The notes under the pieces: generated by a model
Told to the model about the DNA's origin: nothing
The model's input: the letters and a program-made list of their open reading frames with translations, nothing else
The model's database searches: none
In this document: in pieces, positions 44,885 to 51,090 of the stretch
Position numbering within the stretch: the stretch's first letter is position 1
How the letters are laid out: each line of letters opens with the position of its first letter
Program-made: the position numbers and the translations under genes
Assembly (NCBI GenBank): GCA_947074205.1
Contig: CAMTOQ010000020.1
Location: forward strand, 1 to 51,090
Length of the DNA: 51,090 nucleotides
Direction: 5' to 3'
DNA from: an uncultured Bacteroides sp.
GTDB taxonomy: Bacteria; Bacteroidota; Bacteroidia; Bacteroidales; Bacteroidaceae

Positions 44885-46192
44885 CTAGCTGATTTGTCTC
44901 AGCCCATTTGTAAATCTTTCTACTAGATTGAAGTCTCTTTTACTTTCCTCTATATTATCGAATAGCTCCTTCGCCTTATGATAGCATTGCTTTTTGTCTT
45001 GATTGTTGCTTATAGAATAACAATCACCCAAAATACTCCATGCTTCAATATCACCCCCGTTATGCTTCAAATGTTGATTAATAGTCCGAAGAGTTTTCTC
45101 TAATTCTATTAGCGAAGAATCCTTATTGTTTAGCTCTTTATATATAAGTGCTTTATTGAAAGGAGCTTTGTAGAAGCCATTGTCTAAGGATTCGATTTCG
45201 TCAAATATCAATATAGCTTTCTCCTTTTTATTGTTAGAGTAAAGGCAGAGTGCTTGTAGGTTTAAAATAGGGCAGTATTGTCGATTGATTTCTAAAGCCT
45301 TGTCAATCTGTTTTTGCATATTCGATATATCTGCCTTTCTGTAATGGCATAACGAAATCCAATAGTGTAGCTCTATATTATTATTGTTGTTCTTTTCTAC
45401 GATTCTAAGTTGCTCGATAGCCTCCATGTATTTTTTCTGCTTATAGAACGCTATAGCATTGTTGATACGGATATTATAGTCGTTGAAGAGATCATTGCTA
45501 GTTGTTATTTTTGTAAATGTTGAGATACTTTCGAAGCTGTAGTTCTGAATTTTAGAGTCAATGTGTTTTAGATACTTATTCAATAGTTTATCTTTTTCCG
45601 CAGGCACATAGGTTTTTGCTACTTCAACTACTTTTCTTGATAAATCGTAGTTTCCACTCTTTTCAAATGATATCGATTTGAGTACTGTATCCTCGCTGTA
45701 ATAGTCATAATTAGCGTATTCTGTTATTTCTTCAGGTCTTATTGTCTTATATGTTTCGCAAAGCGAAAGTCTCTGTACTATGTTATTAAACTCCGAGTTG
45801 AATGCATAGGTTGTTTCTATGTCGTTAAGAATTACGATATTCTCCATATTCTTATATTCAGCATAATAAGTCCAGTTGTAGGAGCCATTAATAAGCGTTT
45901 TTTTATCTATTATACAGAATTTGTGGTGCATTAATGTGTTTGCTTCAGCCCAATATAGCCTACCACCTAAGTCGATAAATCTTTGAAAGTTGATAGAGTT
46001 TTCATTACAATTAATCAAGTCTCTGATAAGAATTAATTCAACTTTAATATTTGCTTCTAATCGTTTACACAGGCATTCCATTAAATCCTCATTAGTAAAC
46101 CAAGCAACGGCTATCTGAATAGAGTCTATAGAATTGTTCAGATGAAGACATATAGTGTCGTATATATTTTTAAAAGCAAATTTATTATGCAT
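44885..46192 (-). CDS. PLD-type nuclease-like domain fused to TPR repeats
   Basis: A 435-residue protein. Residues about 1-150 form a single phospholipase D/Nuc-type domain with one HKD motif (H89-x-K91-x4-D96, MHHKFCIID) and the following NGSYNWT; Nuc-type enzymes dimerise to complete the active site. Residues about 250-430 are TPR-like helices (AIAFYKQKKYMEAIEQL, LHYWISLCHYRKADI, AWSILGDCYSI). No signal peptide, so it is cytoplasmic. It overlaps the upstream gene by 8 nt and sits divergent from BREX genes. A role as defence effector nuclease is inferred. Confidence 0.75.
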   Translation of the reverse strand: MHNKFAFKNIYDTICLHLNNSIDSIQIAVAWFTNEDLMECLCKRLEANIKVELILIRDLINCNENSINFQRFIDLGGRLYWAEANTLMHHKFCIIDKKTLINGSYNWTYYAEYKNMENIVILNDIETTYAFNSEFNNIVQRLSLCETYKTIRPEEITEYANYDYYSEDTVLKSISFEKSGNYDLSRKVVEVAKTYVPAEKDKLLNKYLKHIDSKIQNYSFESISTFTKITTSNDLFNDYNIRINNAIAFYKQKKYMEAIEQLRIVEKNNNNNIELHYWISLCHYRKADISNMQKQIDKALEINRQYCPILNLQALCLYSNNKKEKAILIFDEIESLDNGFYKAPFNKALIYKELNNKDSSLIELEKTLRTINQHLKHNGGDIEAWSILGDCYSISNNQDKKQCYHKAKELFDNIEESKRDFNLVERFTNGLRQIS

Positions 46193-46964
46193 ATTGTAAA
46201 AAGGATTTGTTATTATTGGGGTGAATCCTAAATCTCAAATAATCGTCAATCAAACTCTTGTAGGTCTCCTCAATATAATTGATGATTTTTTCCATTGTCA
46301 TTGCAACCTGTCCATCCCACTCGTCAGTGATTTGAGGAAGTGAATTTAGTATGGAATATTCATTACAATGCCATGTTAATTGAACGCCGTTTGGTAAATA
46401 AAAATAGGTAAGGAAGCTTGCATTCTTGCCACTATTCCCATTTAATCCATATTTGATATTTAGTTCAGGAGCGTAATAAGCAAGTTCCTCGATTAGAATA
46501 ACCTTACGTTTATATATCTTGCTTTTGATATCCTTATTTACACGTTTTGCAGAAAGGTTAGCAAACTCAGTTTTTAGGAGTAGATTGATAAAATATATGT
46601 TTAAGTCACCTTCATTATAAGCGATCTTATCAAGAACCTTGATCAGTTTTCTTAGACCAATGTTTAAGGCATGCTCCTTAAAGTAATCTAATTTCTGTAG
46701 ATTCAGTTCGTTCGCATTTGAGGAATGCTTGTACATATTAATATTATCTTCAATATGACTCGATATCTTGCTTTTGAGAATGGGGTTATGGGTCTCTTCC
46801 CTTATCTTAATTAGCTCTTTAATAGTAAAACCAAAAAGAGAAAATGTTTTGGCTTGCTTGATATTTGCATAATAATACCTCATAACTTGAGCTTCAGATA
46901 GCTCACCTCTGTTATACCTTTTAAGGGTATTTTGAGTTATACCGTTTACCACCGCTTGATTCAT
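46185..46964 (-). CDS. Unknown protein coupled to the PLD-TPR gene
   Basis: A 259-residue protein I do not recognise. The N-terminal 50 residues are helical and look like a short helix-turn-helix (NTLKRYNRGELSEAQVMRYY). The middle is helical and Lys-rich. The C-terminal part contains LPNGVQLTWHCN and later ITDEWDGQVAMTMEKI, a pattern I associate loosely with uncharacterised phage or Bacteroidetes proteins. It has no signal peptide or membrane segment. It is the first gene of the unit with the PLD-TPR gene, with a -7 box at 46996-47003, so it may be sensor, regulator or antitoxin for the nuclease-like partner. Confidence 0.7.
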   Translation of the reverse strand: MNQAVVNGITQNTLKRYNRGELSEAQVMRYYYANIKQAKTFSLFGFTIKELIKIREETHNPILKSKISSHIEDNINMYKHSSNANELNLQKLDYFKEHALNIGLRKLIKVLDKIAYNEGDLNIYFINLLLKTEFANLSAKRVNKDIKSKIYKRKVILIEELAYYAPELNIKYGLNGNSGKNASFLTYFYLPNGVQLTWHCNEYSILNSLPQITDEWDGQVAMTMEKIINYIEETYKSLIDDYLRFRIHPNNNKSFLQYA

Positions 46965-46995
46965 ATTGTTTAATTATTATCGTTTAATTATGTTG

Positions 46996-47003
46996 CAAAT
47001 TTA
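46996..47003 (-). promoter_or_regulatory. -7 promoter element of the PLD-TPR unit
   Basis: The minus strand has TAAATTTG (TAnnTTTG), 32 nt before the ATG at 46964. Confidence 0.55.
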
Positions 47004-47072
47004 AGGTTGTGTTTTAAGTTGATTTAATAAATGCAAGGTTGTAATTGTTAATGCATTTAACGCGTTGTTGTC

Positions 47073-47090
47073 GCTTGCAATGTTGCAAGC
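47073..47090. repeat. Palindrome in the divergent promoter region
   Basis: GCTTGCAA, TG, TTGCAAGC: a perfect 8-bp inverted repeat between the PLD-TPR unit and the XRE-BREX unit. It is a candidate operator. Confidence 0.45.
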
Positions 47091-47264
47091 AACCTTCTAA
47101 TAAACCATTTTGGATGGTTGTTTGTGTTTGATTTATCTTTTTTACTACCCACCTATTTCCACCACATTGGGCATTAATATCCTGAAAACTGGAAAGCTAA
47201 GGAGCAAAATTCCCCACCAGATCTTCCAATAATACCTACAAACGCAACAAAATTGAACTAATTC

Positions 47265-47278
47265 GCAAATTCATTTGC
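47265..47278. promoter_or_regulatory. Candidate XRE operator before the BREX genes
   Basis: GCAAAT, TC, ATTTGC: a 6-bp palindrome about 45 nt upstream of the -7 box TACCTTTG (47321-47328). Small XRE proteins usually bind such short palindromes, so it could be the autoregulatory site of the next gene. Confidence 0.4.
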
Positions 47279-47320
47279 AGAAAAGTAGCTTCTTTAGTAC
47301 TAGGTTCCATTATTAATCGA

Positions 47321-47328
47321 TACCTTTG
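47321..47328 (+). promoter_or_regulatory. -7 promoter element of the XRE-BREX operon
   Basis: TACCTTTG fits TAnnTTTG, 21 nt before the first in-frame ATG of the XRE gene. Confidence 0.55.
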
Positions 47329-47349
47329 AAATTAGTAAACATCAATTTA

Positions 47350-47595
47350 ATGATTAGAATGGAAACGACTAAAGATATTAATCGTATAAAGGTTGTCTTG
47401 GCCGAGAAAAAAAGAACCAACAAGTGGTTGGCTGATACGCTAGGAAAGGATCCTGCTACGGTTTCTAAATGGTGTACCAATGCTGCTCAACCTGGACTGG
47501 AAACTCTACTACAAATAGCTAACGCATTGGAGGTAGATGTGAAGGATCTTTTGAACTCTTCAAAAGAAGAAGTAAAGTATATCAGGGTAAATTGA
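47350..47595 (+). CDS. XRE-family regulator at the head of the BREX operon
   Basis: An 81-residue (or 78, from the ATG at 47359) Cro/CI-type helix-turn-helix protein: NRIKVVLAEKKRTNKWLADTL, then DPATVSKWCTN as the recognition helix region, and LLQIANALEVDVKDLL. A TTG at 47326 overlaps the promoter box and is unlikely. It is followed 8 nt later by brxA, so it is probably the local regulator of the BREX genes. Many BREX loci instead use a WYL-type BrxR. Confidence 0.85.
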   Translation: MIRMETTKDINRIKVVLAEKKRTNKWLADTLGKDPATVSKWCTNAAQPGLETLLQIANALEVDVKDLLNSSKEEVKYIRVN

Positions 47596-47603
47596 GTGGG
47601 TTG

Positions 47604-48242
47604 ATGGCTAAAGAAAATAACACATATAACATGTCTTTCGTGGCAGGTGCTGCCATGATGAATGAGATGCATGCGGTTGCTTGCGCTTATTTGGAATGCG
47701 ATGGTGATTGGGAGTTGACAAAGGAGAAGACTTTCCGAGAAAACCTGATGCAGAAGGATAAGCTGTCATCCAATCAGCGCTACTTTATGCTGATGAAGCA
47801 GCGTATAGAGGCACTCAACCAAGAAGAGATACAGCTCTTGGTAAATAGTACGGTGGCTGTGCGCAGAATTATAGTTCTTCTTGCTATCTGCAAGGCTCAC
47901 TCTTTGATCTATGATTTTATAGCAGAGAATGTGCGCGACTGTTTTTACAACTTCCAAGAGAAGGTGTCGCACGCCAATTTCAATGAGTTTTATAACGAGA
48001 AGAAGTACGTACATCCAGAATTGGAACAGGTCACGGAGCTTACATTGAGCAAAGTGCGACAAGTGATATTTCGTATACTCGAACAAACGGAGTTGGTAGA
48101 AACGGCAGAGAGTGGCATCCTCAAACGTCCATACCTCACAGATGAGGTGGAACGCACTATTGTAAAAGACAATCCTAAGTGGCTGGCCATCTACCTCTAT
48201 TCTAATAATGAAATCTCTAATTTAAACGATCTGTATGCCTAA
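47604..48242 (+). CDS. brxA: BREX protein BrxA (DUF1819)
   Basis: A 212-residue protein with the BrxA/DUF1819 pattern: N-terminal NMSFVAGAAMMNEMHAVA, a basic helical middle (AVRRIIVLLAICKAHSLIYDF) and the C-terminal KLSKVRQVIFRIL-like helix before IVKDNPKWLAIYLYSN. BrxA is a small DNA-binding protein found in most type 1 BREX systems. The ATG at 47604 is preferred over a TTG inside the XRE stop region. It overlaps brxB by 8 nt. Confidence 0.88.
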   Translation: MAKENNTYNMSFVAGAAMMNEMHAVACAYLECDGDWELTKEKTFRENLMQKDKLSSNQRYFMLMKQRIEALNQEEIQLLVNSTVAVRRIIVLLAICKAHSLIYDFIAENVRDCFYNFQEKVSHANFNEFYNEKKYVHPELEQVTELTLSKVRQVIFRILEQTELVETAESGILKRPYLTDEVERTIVKDNPKWLAIYLYSNNEISNLNDLYA

Positions 48243-48825
48243 TAAATCAGTTGAAGATATGGATACGCTCTTCGAGGGCGTGTTCAATAAACTAATATCT
48301 CCTCAGTTTGGAAAGAATCTTGGGGGAGAACTTCCTTTGTACATTCAACCTGTGCCTTCGGATAAACAATCTGAAGTGGGCGGGCAAGTGAAACGTCTCA
48401 CCAATCGTTTGAGTAAGAAAGGATTCGAATCTTTGGCCATCAATCTATACGATCTTAGTATGGAGATTTTGGAGGAAGAGGGCGTGCTGGATACTATTCT
48501 TGAAGATGAACAGAATCTTCCTGATGAGGATATTATTGCTACACTAGACAGTATGCTCGACATTAAGTCCATCATCATACCTCGAATCAAAGAGGCGATT
48601 GTTAGCACCAATCCATCCTTTGTGTTTATCAGTGGTGTAGGGCGTAGCTATCCATTCCTTCGCTCGCATGGGATACTCAACAACATAGACGAACTCACCA
48701 ATAATTGCAAATTGGTGCTGTTCTTTCCCGGAGAATATAATAATTTACAGTTGAAGCTTTTTGGTAAAATCTCAGATGAGAACTATTATAGAGGGCACAA
48801 CTTGAACGATATAAAATCTATTTAA
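48235..48825 (+). CDS. brxB: BREX protein BrxB (DUF1788)
   Basis: A 196-residue protein of the BrxB/DUF1788 family, with VKRLTNRLSKKGFESLAINL, the central DTILEDEQNL region and the C-terminal VFISGVGRSYPFLRSHGIL and FFPGEYNNLQLKLFGKI typical of the family. It is required in type 1 BREX, and its biochemical role is unclear. Its ATG overlaps the brxA stop, and brxC follows 3 nt later, so these are one operon. Confidence 0.9.
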   Translation: MPNKSVEDMDTLFEGVFNKLISPQFGKNLGGELPLYIQPVPSDKQSEVGGQVKRLTNRLSKKGFESLAINLYDLSMEILEEEGVLDTILEDEQNLPDEDIIATLDSMLDIKSIIIPRIKEAIVSTNPSFVFISGVGRSYPFLRSHGILNNIDELTNNCKLVLFFPGEYNNLQLKLFGKISDENYYRGHNLNDIKSI

Positions 48826-48828
48826 ATC

Positions 48829-51090
48829 ATGATACAGGAACATATTTACAAGAAAGACATCACTCGCCCCATCAATGGAGTGATCAAGGCAGATAGTAAG
48901 GCGGAACTAGCGAACGAGATTACAGAGTATGTAATAACTGCGGAGCAGCAACAGCCTAAGTTATTGCCTGCTCTGTTCAAAACATTAGTGCCCAAAGGTA
49001 CTCCAACTTGTGTTTGGATTTCGGGCGACTTTGGTAGTGGTAAATCTCACTTGCTGAAGATTCTATCTTATGTCTTGGAGAACGAACTGTTAGTAGAAGG
49101 ACGTAAGTGTGCCGAGATCTTTGCCGAGAAAGCCGATGCGGACTTTGAGCTGGAGGGTGATATTCGTCGTGCCTGTACAGTGCCTACCGAAAGCGTGCTT
49201 TTCAATATACAAGAGAAACTTGATGGTGTGGCCAAAGGGGGTGTCGATCCTGTATTGAATATATTCTTGAAGGAGTTTAATCGCAAAATGGGCTTTGATG
49301 ATAAGAAGCCTGAGATTGCAGAAATTGAGCGCTACTTCGATAGTAAGGGTAAGTTCGACTTTTTGAAGCAAGAGTTCAAATCTCGCTTTGGCGAGGAGTG
49401 GATAGATGCCCGCAAGTCTATATTACTGAAATTGCAAAAGTTGGCCGAGATTATGGCCGATATGGAAGGGGTGTCTAAAGATACTGCCTATCAGAACATC
49501 CAAGCTCAAATCAAAAATTACAAGTTGGACATTGATGGCTTTGTTGCTTTGGTGAAAACTCACTTAGATAAAACTCCCGGTACTCGTTTTATCTTCTTTG
49601 TCGATGAGGTGGGACAGTTCATTGGTAAGGATGTGCATCGCATGTTGAGCTTGCAAACCATTGCTGAGGGGCTTATTGATAAGACCAATGGACGTGCATC
49701 TATTATTGTTACTTCGCAGATGGATATTAATGCTACGCTTGGCGATTTGGATAAACAGCAGAACCATGACTTCTCACGCATCCAAGGTCGTTTCACTACG
49801 CGTATTAGCTTGACCAGTGCCAATGCCGACGAGGTGATTCAGCGCCGTTTGCTGGAAAAGAATGATGAACCACAGAAACAGCTTTGCCAGGTTTATGAGC
49901 TACAGAAGAATATTATAAAGAGTCTCTTCAACTTTGGTGACAACAGTCAGTTTAAGACTAACTATAAGAGTGCCGATCAGTTTGCTATCGACTTTCCATT
50001 TATCGACTATCAATTCGATTTGCTACAACGCGCCATCATTGAGCTGAGCAAAAACAATGCATTTAGTGGTACGCAACAGTCGGTGGGCGAGCGCTCGCTT
50101 CTTACTATCACGCAAGAGGTGGCTAAGGCTTATAAAGATAAAGATTTGAACCAGATCGTGCAGTTTAGCGATATGTACGAGGGCATCAGAGGTATACTCC
50201 AAACCAAGACCCAAACAGATATACAGCAGGCTGAGAAAACACTTGATGATGAGTTGGCTGTCAGCGTGCTCAAAGCTTTGTTTCTTACTAAATATGTAAA
50301 AGGCTTTCCTTCTACCATCGACAATATCGCAAAGATCATGCTTCCTACGCTAGATACCGATTTCCCTGAATACAAGAGCCGCATACAAGAAGCATTGAAC
50401 AAGTTGGTTCGTATATCTTATATTGAGAAAGGGGCTGGCGATGAGTATCATTATCAAACCAACGAAGAAAAAGACATTGAGCGAGAAATAAAGAACGAGG
50501 ATATTCTTCCTGATGCCATCAATAATGAGTTGAAGAAGATCTTCCGCGATGAGATTTTCTCTGATTCAAGAATCAAGCTTTCTGCAAATAAGATATTCTC
50601 TTACGGTCGCATGGTGGATGAACAACAAGATGGGAGAGATGCTGAGATGTATATCCACTTCATTACTCCCCAAAATATAAATGTCAGCACAGATCCTCAA
50701 TCGATGTTGATGTATTCTATCTCACATCCTAATCAACTCTGTGTAGTGCTGGGTGAAGATAAATATATGTCGGAAGATTTGGCGATGTTTAAAAAGGCGG
50801 ATAAGTGTCTGACTCGCTTGCTTTCGGGGCAAAACGATAACTATCGCCAGCAGATTGTATCGGATAAGCGTAGGGTGAACTCACAACGTCGTGCTGCTAT
50901 TGTTCAGCGACTAACTGATCTTACAAAGAGTGCTCGTCTCTATATGAGTGGGCAGGAACTGACTGATATTCGTCCTTCGGAGCTTAAGCTTCGTTTGAAC
51001 GAGGGGATGACAAGATTGGTTGAGATTGTATACCCCAATCTTAAAATGCTAACTATTGAATATGATGATGCGATGTTGAAGAGCATTATC
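48829..51090 (+). CDS. brxC: BREX P-loop ATPase BrxC, cut by the window edge
   Basis: The first 754 codons of a protein usually around 1200 residues; the frame is open to the last base. The Walker A motif is G66-DFGSGKS-H74 and Walker B is FFVDEVGQ with D259-E260. The N-terminus MIQEHIYKKDITRPINGVIKAD-type sequence is the usual BrxC start. BrxC is an essential ATPase of the BREX complex, acting with PglX, PglZ and BrxL, which would be expected downstream. Confidence 0.92.
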   Translation, partial: MIQEHIYKKDITRPINGVIKADSKAELANEITEYVITAEQQQPKLLPALFKTLVPKGTPTCVWISGDFGSGKSHLLKILSYVLENELLVEGRKCAEIFAEKADADFELEGDIRRACTVPTESVLFNIQEKLDGVAKGGVDPVLNIFLKEFNRKMGFDDKKPEIAEIERYFDSKGKFDFLKQEFKSRFGEEWIDARKSILLKLQKLAEIMADMEGVSKDTAYQNIQAQIKNYKLDIDGFVALVKTHLDKTPGTRFIFFVDEVGQFIGKDVHRMLSLQTIAEGLIDKTNGRASIIVTSQMDINATLGDLDKQQNHDFSRIQGRFTTRISLTSANADEVIQRRLLEKNDEPQKQLCQVYELQKNIIKSLFNFGDNSQFKTNYKSADQFAIDFPFIDYQFDLLQRAIIELSKNNAFSGTQQSVGERSLLTITQEVAKAYKDKDLNQIVQFSDMYEGIRGILQTKTQTDIQQAEKTLDDELAVSVLKALFLTKYVKGFPSTIDNIAKIMLPTLDTDFPEYKSRIQEALNKLVRISYIEKGAGDEYHYQTNEEKDIEREIKNEDILPDAINNELKKIFRDEIFSDSRIKLSANKIFSYGRMVDEQQDGRDAEMYIHFITPQNINVSTDPQSMLMYSISHPNQLCVVLGEDKYMSEDLAMFKKADKCLTRLLSGQNDNYRQQIVSDKRRVNSQRRAAIVQRLTDLTKSARLYMSGQELTDIRPSELKLRLNEGMTRLVEIVYPNLKMLTIEYDDAMLKSII

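Overview
The window looks like chromosome from a nitrogen-fixing member of the Bacteroidales, most likely Bacteroides or a close relative. Three things point there: Bacteroidetes-type promoters (TAnnTTTG, sometimes with TTTG 20 nt upstream), TonB receptors with a carboxypeptidase-regulatory N-terminal domain, and typical Bacteroides gene types (DUF5112/5113-like sensor kinase, AbgT-family transporter, kdsB, prs, fucO-like dehydrogenase). Genus-level assignment is inference.

1-9.1 kb holds a compact Mo-nitrogenase operon on the minus strand, in the order nifH-nifI1-nifI2-nifD-nifK-nifE-nifN-nifB. NifD has the extra C-terminal insertion and NifK the short N-terminus known from clostridial nitrogenases, and two PII-like NifI proteins suggest post-translational switch-off. 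Sigma-54-like promoters lie before nifH and nifN. A terminator-like hairpin between nifK and nifE could lower expression of the cofactor-assembly genes. 9.3-12 kb (minus) is a molybdenum module: an outer-membrane porin, a ModA-like binding protein and a ModE-like regulator, with two 23-bp ModE-like palindromes before the porin. At 12.2-14.7 kb (plus) a NifA-type sigma-54 activator is followed by a GNAT acetyltransferase and a small HEPN-like protein.

14.8-21.4 kb is a tandem duplication of a three-gene metal cassette: a Cys-rich small membrane protein, a TonB receptor and a secreted HMA-domain protein. Both copies keep an RNA structure that can bury the receptor's ribosome binding site, and both Cys-rich genes appear to be transcribed with almost no leader. 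21.7-23.4 kb carries a small acidic protein, a hemerythrin-like protein and a LuxR-type regulator. A candidate small RNA of about 265 nt follows.

23.9-43.8 kb is mostly housekeeping: class A PBP, folK-like gene, kdsB and inactive M16 homologue; a secreted MORN-repeat protein; a fucO-like dehydrogenase; prs; a double hybrid-like sensor kinase with its response regulator and an AbgT transporter; a broken GH16 gene; a metal-type ABC permease and binding lipoprotein with no ATPase gene nearby; and dnaK.

44-51 kb is a defence island. After about 1 kb of decayed, repeat-containing sequence come a two-gene minus-strand unit (unknown protein plus PLD-nuclease/TPR protein) and, divergently, an XRE regulator followed by brxA, brxB and the first 754 codons of brxC of a BREX phage-defence system that runs off the window.
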